From Scatophagus argus (lineage: Eukaryota > Chordata > Actinopteri > Scatophagidae), in NCBI RefSeq assembly GCF_020382885.2, contig NC_058503.1:2221110-2285109 (forward strand): a stretch of 64,000 nt of DNA, given 5' to 3'. Position 1 is the first letter of the stretch; the number at the start of each line of letters is the position of its first letter. The position numbers and the translations under genes were made by a program. The notes beneath the pieces are model-generated. The model saw only the letters and a program-made list of their open reading frames with translations. It had not been told where the DNA came from and searched no databases. Shown piece by piece: positions 12,725 to 27,300 of the stretch.

Positions 12725-15302
12725 TCAGCAGTTGATGCCCAGACCAGTCCAGTGGTCAGGTACCATCAGGAAGTATTTGTCCATGGCCTCGCAGAAACGA
12801 GCTCTGTACAGCTCCGGAGAGACCACCGTGGGCATCTTCCCTAATGACACGACAGGAAACAGCAGAACACTGGCAATCAGTTGGGGTTCATCACTTATGC
12901 TCTTATTTTCAAGTTGATATTTTTGTTCTGTCTGTGCTTTGTCATTCATATTGATTCCACTTTGAGTGAAGTTTTTGGTTGAAATTTTGTCCTTCCTCAT
13001 AGGACTGTTTTTTCATGAAAGAAAGCAAAAATATTCCACCTCTGTACATGAATCCCAACTTTTTAATAACCAAACTGAAGAATCATTGAGAAAAGAAAAA
13101 CAGAAGAATACCATTTATCATCTCTGAAATAAACACGAGCCTCACTAATCCTGTATTAGACTTACACAGTTTGTATATTCAGTTATGTTGTGTGTGTACC
13201 TAAATTCACAAGCAGATTCATAAAAATGGGATAAAAAGATGTCATGTTCATTCCAGCGTGTTAAAAAAAAAAACCAACAGATGACATGGATGGTGTAAAC
13301 AGAATGTGGAGAACAGATTACCTTGACCTCCCAGGATTCCAGTGGATTTGACAACCATCTCCAGTCTCTTGTCCCAGGTAAATGTCCTGATATAATCTGC
13401 AGTAAAGAGACCAAATGTATTTTTTGTTCTCACCGAGTCAGAAGATGAAGCAAACTCAGCAGGAAGAATAATAATGAATTAAAAACAGATGACACAGGCT
13501 TATGATTCTCCATTTCAGATGTCCTCTCACCTATAATCCCAACCACCAGCTGATCAGTGGCATCGTCTCGCCCCACGAGCAGGGAGTAGTCGATGATGAG
13601 GTGGCTGGAGAGGAAATAGGCGTCGCTGTGTATGGCGGCCCGCAGGATGGATTTACAGTGGGAGCGGATGTACAGCGGGTTGTCGTGGATCAACTTCAGA
13701 AGGTTCTCATCCAGCAGAACCACCTCGCAGCTTTCCTTCCCTGAGTCTGTCTTCACATTACGGTTTCTCAGGGAGCCTTTGAGGTCAAACACCTACAGAG
13801 GAGATGTCACAGCTCAGGACACTACAAGGATTCTGGAAGTTTTATTCACCTGAAGAACCTCTGAGAATAAATACATTTTTTTAACTGAAACAAAATTTCA
13901 TATTAGCACTGATACCCAAATTAAAATCACAATACTATGTGGTACTGAGTCTCACCTGAGCCATCTTACGTCCATAGAAAAGATTCTCCATTACGAGCAG
14001 GTCCAGTTTCTTCTCTGTGTTGTTCTGGGAGTTCTTGTAACCAATCCTGTAAACGCCCAGGATCTTCGCCAACGCAGTCGGTCGCTGCGGTACAAAGTTT
14101 GGTTGTTATTTACTTCAATTGAGGCAGTGAGACCCAGACAGAAACTTCTCTGCATGATGCTTACTTTCTGCTGCACAGCTCCGGTGATGTAGGTGAAGTA
14201 GTGAGGTGCAAAGTCCAGGAAGGACTGGACCTCCAGTCTTGGCATCTGCTTCAGGATGAACCGGTCATCTGATGGCACACGGAAGAAGAAGAAGGTAACA
14301 ACATGTTTCTGAGACCTGGACTAACACATAATTGATTATGTTACTAATTTTGCTACTAATTAATTCTAATTGCTTGTTGTGTTTACCTGCAATTTTTCTT
14401 CACAGAGCCCAGAACTAATTTTATCTACTGTTTTAGTTGTGTAGTTTTGTCTTATTTATGTTTTAGAATTTATTTAGAATATCTCACTATTTTTTCTGAA
14501 TGTCTGAATATTCTATGTCAGAGGTATAAAATGGTATTAAAGAGATAATAACACCTTTGTCGCAACCATTTTTGGGACAATGTATCATGCAAAAGAAATT
14601 GTTATTGCCTCAAATTTGAAACAAAATACTGATTGAATGACTTGTCTTGAACTGACACACATCATATAAGACCACACTTCACTGTTACCTTTTGGATATT
14701 AACTAGCAGAGCAATATCAGCATACAAGGGGAGTCTGGATGTCAAACAATTTCCAAATCCAAAAATAATAATAATGATAATAACTTGATCAAATTCCTCT
14801 CGTAACTAAATCTCCCCCACATTTAACTCAGCAATGCACATCTCATTACTGAAGCTAGAGATGCTCTAAGTGAGATTTCACTGTCGCTTTGGTACTGGCT
14901 GTAGCTGTAGTGCTGAGAGAACCTTCTGTTGCATAGAAAACAGCTCCAGATTTTCCACCGCGAGCCTGCCAGTTGACACAGTGGGACAGTGAGCGGACAA
15001 AATCCTCCTCAGGGCTCTCCATGATCTCCTCGCGCATTTTATGAAACTCCTCGGCATAGTAGATTCGACAGTAAAATTTGGCGTTGGCGTCGGAGAATTC
15101 TACAAATTTGACAACAGACGAGGGTGACGTTAGTAAAGTATTTCAAAGGAGCGACACTCGGGAGAGGTCACTTCGGTGCCATTCAATCAGTGTAACATGA
15201 TTGAACTTCCTCTACACATATGTTAGAGGAAGAAATACTCACGCAGCTCGATATGTGGATTCAGGGTCTGTTTTTTCTGTTTATCTGTCAAGTCTGCATC
15301 CT
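12725..15302 (-). CDS. pikfyve: pikfyve exons 35-41: phosphatidylinositol phosphate kinase domain
   Basis: Exons 15243-15302, 14923-15099, 14165-14268, 13956-14084, 13531-13792, 13322-13396 and 12725-12840. Catalytic features are intact: the glycine-rich loop RGGKSGAVFYATEDDRF, the ATP-binding lysine in FILKQM, the DLKGS motif (catalytic loop region), the metal-binding IIDYSLLVGRDD, and the activation-loop region DYIRTFTWDKRLEMVVKS before GGQGKMPTVVSPELYR. The protein ends VPDHWTGLGINC, nearly identical to the mammalian terminus. No catalytic residue is missing, so an active lipid kinase is expected. Confidence 0.96.
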
Positions 15303-18300
15303 CTGCAAAGACATATTAACAAAAACAAAGTATTTTACCTGAACGATCAGGATACCTCAAGGACAGGTGTCCCTAAACGTAAATTTAAATCTTCCAAGTG
15401 TTACCGTAAATCCTCAAATAAATAAAAGCCCAGCGTGTTGCAGCATGTTGACACGAACAGGAAAGGTCGGTCCAAATTAAAGGGCGATTAAAGAAAAAGG
15501 TGGCTTATGTTCTGGCGCATGTCACATGATGACATACAAAAACAGCTGCTGCATGATGTACATTTTCATCACTTTAGTGAGTTCAGCGTTCTAAACAACT
15601 CTTTGTTGTTCTGGATTACTCAGTTTAAATCTTTATGTCCCAGCCAAACCACATTTTGAAGCATTAACAACATTCACTGACAAAAACATTAGAAAATGAG
15701 GACGCTTCATACTAAAATATGAAAAAATATACTTATCAAACAGAGGTAATGAGAAATAAAGGTCTGTCTGTAATAAAATCCTGCTTCAAATAAAGGGTTG
15801 GTGCTGTCTGCCAATGAAATACACGCCCCAGTTACTAACATATGTATAGAAGCTAAGTTGCCGTTTGTACAGTGGATCTTAACACGTACTGAGGGGATCA
15901 GTCTCCATGCTGCTGCGGCTCTGCTGCGACGAGGCTGACTCGCTGGGCCTCGCAGGGCTGCTCTTAGCCCGACTCTCACCGGCACTGAGAAGAGAGAAAA
16001 AAAAAAAAGGCAATCGTTTTAAAGTAACAGAAAAAAAGTCAGCTGTTATGTTTTTCCTGCTTGCTTTGCTCATTGTGTTTCTCCAGCCAAAGTAAAAAGT
16101 CGGTGCAGGTTATGCTATCTGACATTATGTTACGTGTTACAATCCTTCATATGAAGCCTTGTTTCGATCCACTCTCGTTTGTCCTGTTTAAATTACAGCA
16201 ATAGGCTGTACAAATCAGCACTAAAGCTACTGCTATATTTTCTCAAGCAGAAGATGAAAAGTTAAGTTGAATGTGATAAATAAAACCACAACGTGTCATA
16301 ATTGTCCTGATGGATTGTGGTACATGTCGGTATAGCAGTTCTGTGTGGTGTGGAAACCCTAGCTTGAAACAGCACTGAATTTCAGTGCCAGATTTTGAAA
16401 GGAATCTTGGGTACCTGAGAACCTGCGGAGTCTCATCCCCGCCTGTGTTTGATGCCTTGGACAGATCATCCAGAGCTGTCTTGTACTTCTTGCAGCTGGA
16501 AGGCAATACATTACACATTAACATTTAGAAAGCTACATCCTGAGGCCTTTTCACTCCTTATTTTACCTAAACACTGAGCTGAGACAGTCACCTGAGAGCA
16601 AAGGCGATGATGGAGCTTGGCTCCCTCTCACACACTGCGATGGGCACCCGCTCATGCTCGTCCATCAGATAGTGCTTGTCCGGGTCACTGCCAAAACATT
16701 TCACATGACAGTCAGACACAAACCATTAACGCCTGTGATATGTACAGGCCATACCTACCATATATCTTAATTTGGACTCATCTTGAGTTAAAACAAAAGG
16801 TATGTGAACCAAAAATTTGTTTTCTAAGCATTTCTAATCACAACATTGTAATGCATCAGCTGGATGTTGTGAGTGTTAGCTTTATATTTTGGTAAAGAGT
16901 GATAAAGAGTGTTAAAAAATGGTATAGTTCTGTATTTAAAAATGATGTAGCTCTGCAAAAGGTGCATATTATGTACCTTTTCTTCAACATGACAGTTCAT
17001 GATTTAAATATTTTGACAGTTTAGGAATACTTCATTTTTGCGACTGTTTGAGATAACATTTTTGGGTGTTTTATTAATTAAAAAAAAGGCTCTGAGTCAC
17101 GTAGCCATGCCATCCCAAAAGCAGTATCTGTTCTATATGGCCGCCTAATGGAAACTAAAAAAAGTGTCAACATTATATGTTAAAGCCAAATGGGAAAGGG
17201 AGATGGGTGAAGAGATATCAAAAATGATACGGCACGATCAAACTACTACACAGTCACTGAGATGGAGAGAATTTAACTGGAAAAACTTAATTCGATATTT
17301 TATCACACCTAGAATCAAAAGCAAACAGACAGGCATTCAACAGCCATGCTGGAGATTGTGTAATCACATAGATCCAGATCACACACACACATTTTCTGGA
17401 AACGTACAAATATACAGCTCTTCTGAGGGAATGTTCATTCAGTTCTCTGTGATATGAGTATAGCAGCTGTCTATCAAACACACCAGTTAGATAACACTTA
17501 ATTTAAAGTAAGATAACAAAAAAGTAACAAAACGAGAGTAGTTCTTGGATAGTTAACATTCTATACCTCTATACACCAATACCTGAGTTCCAGAGCTGCC
17601 AAAAAGAAAACAAAAATCCTTTCACTGTCTCACTGTGGCAAGTAGAAACACCATGTGGCACATTATTGTAATTTGATCAAATAAGCATCTAAAATCAGGC
17701 AAATATTCTGTAGTGGTTTTGTTAGCTTCCAGCCCTGGTCAGAGAGTAAGTCAACAAGATTTTGGCCAAGCATTCAGTGCAAAATTTTAGCTTCTTCACA
17801 GTTTTTCAGTTCTACACCTGGCCTCAACCATAGTGAGTGTGTTACTTACAACGGGAAGGGGATGGGGTTGTAGCTGTTACCGGGCAGGAGGTTGGCGAGG
17901 ATGGCTTTCATTGTGGACTTCTCCTTTACCTGGCTGTCAGTGGAGCCCAGCAAGTGTCCGTCAAATACATCTGACGATGAGCATACCCAAAAGCTAGACA
18001 GTTAGTATCAGTAGCACTAGAACTAAATATTGGTGAAGTACTAGCAGCATTTTCATTTGTATTTGTATTTGCACTGTATCTATAATAATATGCTTCATCA
18101 AAACGTGTCATTGTTCGTATTGAGTGAAGTGTCATGCATTTTCAAGCATTTCAAAGAATCTTTATTGACCACGAACAGACACAATTCATAAGTGATCATT
18201 ATGATAACGCATAGACTATTATAGCATACCATGAGTCCTTACTACAGCTGCTTGTTGAGGTATGTATAGGTCAATATAGGTAATCATAATGCATTATAAA

Positions 18301-21300
18301 CCCTGTCATGTCATCTGTCAACCTCTAGTTTATAACTAGACAAGAGGATCCATAAGACACTTGAACTTATAATTCATTATAAGTCACATCTATAATGTTT
18401 TATGACTGTTGATACAGTGCATCAGAAAGCATTATGTATGTTTATGAGTGTAGTCATAAGGCATTATGAATGCATTATAATACACTATGACTGTTGTTGT
18501 ATAGCTGCACTCGAAAATGATGTGTAAAGTTCTGATGCTGATGCTTTTTCAGTTTTTCAGCAATCTAGTTAACCTGATCTTACAGGAAAAGCATACCACG
18601 ATGGGCTATGGGAAGCTTTTTGTTCCAGGAACTGAACCCAAAATACCCTAAGCTTTTAGATTTAGGGTAAAAGAAAAAAATACCCTAAACTTTTGGGGTT
18701 TTTAGGGTGGAAACATGGCTTATGTGTGTGAATGAGTGAGTGTGTGCTTGTGTGTACCTTCTGGGATGCTGACATAGTCCTGCTCAGTAAAGGAGGGAAC
18801 AGGTGTGATTGGTTCAGCTCCAGGATCTCCCGGTGACGGCAACACAGAGGTGGAAGAGGTCGAGGGCAACGTGTTGAGATGACGGTCCTCTGTCAGTGAA
18901 AAACACAATAGTCAGGACCACAGTCACCTTGATCCAGTAACAAGAGACCAGGATGGGACAGGGTCTGGGACAGCCGGCTTACCTTTCTCACCATTCTGCA
19001 CCACAGGTGAGGGGTTACGGGGGGAGGAATCCAGCGCACTCTAGTAAGTAAATAAATAAATAGATAAATCAAATTGATGAAATTATACAGATTATTATAC
19101 TCAATTGAATCTAAAATGTTATAAAACTGCAAGTATAGCGCTGGCCAAAATGTTTCATTAATTCATTCACTCATCTTCATATTTGAGAGCTATATTTGAA
19201 ATGCTCAGATTTTTGGCATTTTTCTTGGAAAATTTTGATTATTTGATTATCAAAATATTAACGTATCTTAATTTTCTGCTGATTGACTGATCAGCTCTAA
19301 ACTTGGCGACTGTAAAATCCACTAACAGGTACATACAGCAGATTAGATTTCTAACACACATTAATTTTGATCCATGGGTGACTTATCTTGAATAAAATTG
19401 TGAAACATGATGCTGATTCCACATGTTCTTTGTGTGAACTGACAGTGCAGTGAGAGAACAGCCTCAGTATTGGAGTGTGCAGCTCTTCCTTACACTGCGA
19501 GTGTGACTTAATTTTACACAGTGCAAAATGTTCTACCGTGGAAACTAACTTGTTGATACGTAAAGATGCTATTTAAGAGTTTTTGGAACAATTTCTGCTG
19601 TTATTGAATAGCTGACAGTATAGATATAGATAAGAATGACAGTTCTTACTCAATCGAGAACACACGATTACAGGAACCAGGTTCCTTGATGACACGGCAT
19701 TGAAGAAATCAAGTTACTGGGAAAACACTGAAAATTATTTAAGTGCATGTAGACACAAAGAATGATGTTGCCGACCTTGTTGTCATCAGCAGTCTGTCTG
19801 TGCCTGCCTGGGCTGGGGGGGACAGACAGACGCTTCCTCCCTTTCTCCTGCTGGAATAAGTCCTGTAGCCTGGGAGGGAACGAGGTGACACACTGAGCAC
19901 TATAGAGAAGAGGAAGAGCCTCATGGCTTCTTATAATAAGTTTTAAAAAAAAAAAGTCTGCAATGATTCAACAATTATCTAGGAAGACACAACATCTCTT
20001 TTACAGTGAGATGTGCTTGAAGAAGAAGGAAGAGGTTCTTGCAGTCACACAGTGGTTTAATGATTTGCCTTGATGGTTCATGGAAAAGGACTTTTTCAGT
20101 TCAGCAAGAACTGGCAGCCTTTCCCCAGTCGTCTAAAGTCCCAACTCTAATTCTCAGGGACCACATCAGAGAAGTCACATTGTCTTTTTCCCCACTATTT
20201 TTATTTGCTGGTTTTTTATGCATTTCTTTTTTTTCCTTTCCACCAGAGCTGGATTTGTGTAGTGTTTGTGGCAGCGCAAGGATAGAGGATGATTACAGGT
20301 AATGTTTTCTTTGTATGTCATCTACAATCGTGTCTTGTCTACAAGGGCCATTAGTTAGGTAGGTAAATAAATAACTAAATACATACATACATACCAGAGT
20401 TGAATTGTAACTATTCCAAGAAAAAAAAATGCACTGTAAAAACTCTAATTTTAAATTGTAAATTTACTGAATAAAAAATTGCATATTCCATTTGGAGTCA
20501 CATATAAAAGTAAATGTTTAAACTCTGGAATTCAGTCAGTCCACTTCTGTCACCTAAATAAAACATATTTCAAGAAGCTGAGTTACATTCTCACCTGCCG
20601 TTCCAGTACTGCAACATCTCACAGAGATTCTGTTTCTTCATCACCAGTGACTCCAGGACGGTCTGCAGCTGCTGAGGAGAATCCATACCGCAGGCCTGTA
20701 GTCGCGCCTGAAGCTTTTCGATCCAGCTCCGCAGCTCTGCCTCCTCCATCTAAACACAAGCAAACGGCATTAGGAGCATGTAACTCTCCCTGTACTCAGA
20801 GGTGAGGCAGATGGACGCTCTAGGAAATGCTTACGTCTTTCTGAGCGAAGAGGTCCTCCATCTTTTCTTCACGAGTCTTACTGAAGGTGTCGGTCTTGAG
20901 GGATGTGAGGCGGTCATCTATGGCCAAGTACACCTGTGCCACTCTGAAGACAGGGCAGTGGGAAGCAGCGGATTAGTGGATGTGTTCAGGTGATACACAA
21001 AAAAAGAGAACACAGTGAATGAAGCTGTGCAGTAATACCTCAGTCCCGATTACAATAAAGTTTGGAGGCTGTGTAAAATGTATATTAAAACAAAATGCAA
21101 ACAACCGCAAGCTTAATCGTGAACAACTGAGCCTTTCGAGGATGCCCACGTGATACTATCAGCTGTCACTGAAGAACCTGTTAACCTGTGGAAGGTTCCA
21201 AACAGCCATTTATTTGAGCAGTACACAACTTTTCCACTCTTTTGTTGCTCCTGTCCCAACTTGTCAGAAGTGTGTTGCTGGCATCGGATTCAAAATAAGC

Positions 21301-24300
21301 ATATATTTACAAAAATCTATTTAGTTGATGAGGTAAAACATTAAATATATTGTTTTGTACTGTTCAGTTGAGTATAAAAGGATTAACAAATTATCATTCT
21401 GTTTTATTTATGTTCTACACTTTATGTTCTACAATACCGCACTTTACCTTACAATGTAGCCTGAGGACCAGTCTCAACTTGGAAAGCATTTAAATCTCTT
21501 CTATGTCTTGCAGTTCTTTCCCACCACGATTTAATGGTTGCTTTTACCTGTTGTATCTCTTCCTTTCTTTTCAGCACTGTTACACTCAATTACTAATCCC
21601 TAAAGTATTATTTTTGACCTGAAAGCAAAAAGGTGATGTCACTTAGACAGTTCATCTAATTATCCAACTGTTTAATCTGTAACAACAACAATTAAGGTAC
21701 AGTCAGTGTACCACCATACCTGCAGGATCTAATAGTCCCATATATTCCCAATAGAACACTCAGATCAGAGAGTGCAGGTTTACTTGCAGTTCCCAGAATT
21801 CATAAAAGTAGAATGTTAGGACGAGCCTTTAGCTCTCAGGCACCCCTGCTGTGGAACCAGTTGCCAATCTGGGTTCGACAGGCAGACACCACCTCCACTT
21901 TTAAGACCAGACTTAAAACCATTCTGTTTAGTAAAGTGTATAGTTAGCCTCAAACAAAGTGTGTAGGGCTGGTAGGCATAGTTACAGTCACTTCTTGACA
22001 GACAGCCACAGGTAGAATAGGTCTGACTAACTATTAGTCTTTAATCTCTATCATACGCTGCTATAGGCCTTTGGTGCTGGGGGACACAAACATGATCCAC
22101 TGTCATGTTTGTGCTTTGTGATGAATGATGTTTGTTGCATGTATGTTTCTCTCTCTCTCTTTCATCCTCTCTGTCCTGTCTACCTCTTCTTCTCCTCCTT
22201 CACCCAGCCGACTATCAGCAGGACAGTTCTCTCTTGTGAGCCAGGTCCTGCTCAAGGTTTCTTCCTGTTAAAAGAGAGTTTTTCCTTGCCACTGTCTGCT
22301 TGCTCGGGGGTTCAGGCTCTGGGTTTCTGTAAAGCATCTAGAGACAATTTTGATTGCAAAAGGTGCTATATAAACAAAATGAAACTGAAAAAAAAAAAAA
22401 TTATATGGCCCCAAATCCCAAATTTAAACCTGCACTAACGAGTCTATTAATCAACCAGTCAATTGTCCAAAATTTATCATTGGGGGGTAGTCACCGCATG
22501 CAAGGAGGCTCAACTGTGACTGGACAGCAATTCAAGTAAGCTTGCTGTAGATAATTCAAGAATCAAGAAATATGATCTCAACTCCAGCATGGCCCTCTTT
22601 CACTTTCAAAAGCTACTGGACATATTGCTACAAACTTTCCTGAGTGATAAGGCCCTCTGATGTCAACGTCTCTATAACTCATATCTTAATTGTTTTTCTG
22701 TTGGTGAAAGTGCATCATTTTCTGGTGTCTTTCCGTCTGTTTGACATGTATAAAAGGATGCAGACTAATGACCACTGTGAATGGTATTCTTTTACTTCTG
22801 AGAGAAGTCCTTCAGGTCCTGCTGCAGGTTGGTTTTCAAAGGCCCCAGGTTCCTGATGAAGATCTTGGGACGAGGAAGACAAATCTCCAAGAGTCTTACT
22901 GAAGTGTAGCTGAGAAAGAGAAGGACAGGATAACACTGTCAAGACTAATTTGTAGATTCCATGTATAGAATGAATCTTTTTGTCTTCCATCCTAGAAATA
23001 CCACACAGAAATCAAATACACGGATGATTTATGCATTTAAATTAAATAAATAGATAATGCATTTGTATTGAGAGGAAGATTTTCACAATATGAATGCTTT
23101 ATATTTCACACTGAAAATGTCCCTTGTCTAATTCAGTGGTGACTGGAGGATAGAAGGCACTGTGACAGCTGACCAACCTGAAGGAAGCCACCATCTGGTT
23201 GTATGAGAAGTACTGGTGGTAGTCTTTGTGGATGGAGTGTCCACAGGGCTCTGCATTAGCCCTCCTGGTGTACTGGTGGCCGTAGAAGCGAAGCTCCAGG
23301 TATTTTGCAAAAGACATGGACCATGAGTCGTTGGACAGAGGTACCACTGGTGTCACCTTAAAATAAGAGGCAGGTATTAAGTGTAAGAGAGGAAAGTCTA
23401 GCAAGATAATCAGAATGAATTGCCATTTTGCTTCACTCCATTATTTCAGACAGAGGGTGGAATTTTAATAACGAATGTAGTGCAGTTAGAATTAATGTTA
23501 TGTATTTTCTACTGTGTTGAAATGAGTATTAGGGATATGTCACACCTGTAGTTTGGATCACTTAGTATTGACTGACATGGACTGGAGAGTTTTGGCAACT
23601 GATCATCCTGTTACATCACACATCATTCTTTTGAGTCACAGAGGGCTTCATAGAAAATTTTAAGCACCAATATTAGGATTAGACTGCAACTCATCTTTAT
23701 TTTGTGAATAATGACTGGTAGAGACAGGCCAAAGAAACAGCAATGCTTTGTCAGTAAAACAAAGCCTTGTTAAAGCACGAAAAGTGGGCACCAAATGCAT
23801 TCTCAGCTTAATGCTTTATTTTGACAACCTTAATTAATTCAGGCTCATTTGGTGTTTTAAGTGGCTCTTAAATATCTGGTAAGGTCTCTGATCTGAAGCT
23901 GAGCGAAACAATCAAAAAAACTTTACATTTGGTTTGTGTCAACTTTTAAGTCTCACGTTTAATTATGACTGACCTGTTTGCAGATGCGGCACCAGGAGTA
24001 GTTAAGTATAGTGTGCTGGTAACCAGGCACTGGGGAGTCCAGCTCCTTCAATACAATCTGCACACAGCCGCTACCATGCACAAAACGACGGATGTGATGC
24101 ACCATGGGAGTTTCACAGAACATGCTGGGGCACTGGTAAGATGGCCTGTAGAAATATATGCATGCAAACACACAAACACAAATGTTCATTTTTAAAAGTA
24201 AACAGAGAGGCTTCCTAGAGCTGCAACTAGCTAATATTTTCATTGTTGATTAATGAGTGAATCATTTTCCTCATTAATTGATTAGTTTTTTGGTCTATAA

Positions 24301-27300
24301 AATGTCAGATAATGAACAATTAATTAGTAAAAAAATTAAACCAGTAAAATTAACTAGTAAATATGAATTTGTGTCTTTTTCTACCCATCAAAGTTACATA
24401 TTTACAAAATTCACTCACTCAGTAAATCAAATAACTTACCTCACTTCACGTTTGTCCTACATACTAACAAATCTGAGTTTAAATTCTCAACTTCCCATCA
24501 TTATAACTACAATCGCGGCCCGATAGCTACCATTTAGTCATGAGTTTTATTTCTTATTGGAGTACTGTTAGTTTTTCTTACCTGAAACAATACCGTTCCA
24601 AGAATACACCAAGAGAGAGGTCATTCTTGCCATAGAACTCCATTGTGACAATCCTGTTGACAACAAAGGCAATGACTATAAATTAATTCAAAACAAGATT
24701 GAGATTTTTGTATTGATCCACTAACTCTATGTGAAGAGTTTACCATGGGCTGACACAGGGGTTGGGCGCATTGTTGGACTGAGCTGATGAACTGCTGAAG
24801 AGCACACACAGTCTCTGATGGTTGACAGGATTCAGACAGTCCAACTGAAGACAACAACAACAAACACAAACAGGTCAAAACTAAGTTCAAAGCAGAGCCA
24901 CAGAGACCCAGAAATGCAAACACCTTGCTCTCACAAATCAGATCAGGGGTGGGCTATGCTCCAACAAAAACACCCCAGCATGGTGGTCTAGAAAGATGAA
25001 GGAACACAGAGATACTTACTCACCATGATGCAGGTGATCTGATACACATTCCTGCCAATGGTTTCCTATTATTACACTGATCCACAGGTGGCGGTAATGT
25101 GCCAAGAAATATAGAATTGCGCCAAATTGTTTGTGACAGTATGTGCCTTCCAAAGGCAGGAAGGCACATACTGCCTGTGCACTCACAGGGCTAGACAGAT
25201 ATATAGTAAAGCTATTAGTGAGCTAGTCAAACAAGAATGGCAGAGGAAGTGCAGTTGAAATTACCAGCAGTGCGTCTGTGACCACTAACAATAGTCATAA
25301 TCACTGTTTTATGATAAGCGTGTTCTTACATGTTCACTAGCCCAGTTTTAATAAACATGGATGTGAATAACATAATAAGAAATTATTTAAGTTCAAGTTT
25401 AAAAATGTTCGAAACAATCATCTTCTCAAATGTTTTATGAAGAGGACACACACAACTGGTTGTGATGAAACTCCAGGACACCTTAAAGAGACAGTACACC
25501 CCAATATCAATACATATCTTTTCTATTATCTGTAGTGCTATTTATCCATCTAGACTGTTTTGGTGTGAGATGCTGAGTTTTGGAGATATCGGCTGTCCAG
25601 ATATCTATCTTCTTCTCACTAATGGCACTTCACTTATGGTGCTCAAAGTGCCAAAAAACTGAAAAACTCAGCAGCTATGTCTTTCTCCAAAAATCAAGAT
25701 AATCCACAGACCTTGATGTCAGCAGTTTTGTAGGAACTATTTTCTTTCCGTATCACCACGCAGAAGGAAGGAAGAAGGAAGCTTGCATCTACTCACTGAT
25801 GAGAGGTTAGCTATCAAAGCTAACTAAGCCAGCTAACATTATGGTCAGACATGAAAATCTTTGTTACAGCCCAACCAAGGAGGAAGCCATAACGTTTACA
25901 TCCTGCGCTGTCACAAGCAAGAGTTTTACAAGGTTTTACAAGGAATAGTTTAACAGTTTTATTAAAAAAAAAAAAAGGAAAAAAAGGGGGGGGGTCATTT
26001 TGCAGTGAACTGTTCCTTTGGAAATAGTGTCAGTACTGCTCACCTTAGGAGTCCAGCTTATTTCATTCTGTTTGCTTGGCTTGTCCTCTTCACTGTCAGT
26101 CTTGATTGGTGGCTTGACTGCAGCGTCCCCAGTCCTGCTCTGTCCACTGACTGGCACTGCAGTATTGGAAGAGCTAAAGGGATCGGTGACTTCCCTCTGC
26201 CGAATACGACCTCCCTTTGCTCTGTAGTCTGCTAGCATCTTGGCCAGATCCTGGCTGTTGTTCAGCTGTTCTACAATTTGGGTGCTAGTAAGACTGTGAG
26301 AGGGCAGGACATCGATAGCCCTTGGCTGTGGGCCGCCATTTGTTTGTCCATTAAGGAGGGAAGATGGGACAGGCTCTTTAAGAAGCTGCCGCTTTCTGCG
26401 CCCATCCAGCTCCTTAAAATCCTTGTTGAGGAGAGGAGATAGGTAGACCTATGGGGCAGGGCAAACACAGGTGAACATGGTACAATCAATATAAAAAGTT
26501 GAGGCAACACTGCCTGTAAGTATAACACAGTCAATCTCATTTTTAAGCCAAAAGTTGATGTTTTTTAGCTGCTGTTTTATATATTTGCAATATGAAAATC
26601 CTTCTTTTTTCGACTGTCGGTCCGACAACACACGTCTGAAGACATCACCCTGGTTTCGGAAAAATGAGGATGAATGTTTTACAGTTTTTTGACATTTTAT
26701 AGGACAAAATAATAGAGAGAATAAATTAACAGAGAAAATAATCAGCAGATTAATTAATAATGAAACTTATTATTTGCAGATCTTATTCAGACAAAGCTAG
26801 GTACCTGTTCAGGGAAGTACTCCCTGCTGGGGCAGTGCATGCCAGCAGGTGTAAGAAGGAATGGTTTCTTAAATGTGATGAAGGGTGAAATGCACAAGAT
26901 AATGTCCTTAAGCTCCTGCTTGAAGACAGCAGAGATGGACTTGAGGTGGTCATCAGATGAAGCCACCTGCTCGGCCACAAACATCCCAGTATCATCCTGT
27001 AAGGGGTCTCGGAACAACCTCGGAGTAGGTGTCTCTGTACCTTCCCTGTCCTCCATACTAAGTGACTCGTCCTTCACTAGGTTTCTGTCTTCCTCATTGA
27101 GGGTGTCTGAGCCCATCTCCTGATCTTCTTCCATGAGGAATGGTGGAGGGACCGACAGAGATGGCACAGGGGGACTGGAGAATGGCGAGGAGGTCACTGT
27201 CTCTGTGTCATCAGCCTTCTCCTCGACAGAGGAGAGTGATTTTGGATTCTCTTTATCTTGGAGAGCGTCTAAATCTCCATTTTTGGATGAAGACTCAGAG

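Noticed and set aside
15886-15890. Alternative donor of pikfyve exon 34 four bases downstream (AGTAC|gtgtta).
   Set aside because: It leaves a two-base phase that gives a stop in the next exon. The CTCA|gtacgt donor keeps the whole 2083-codon frame.
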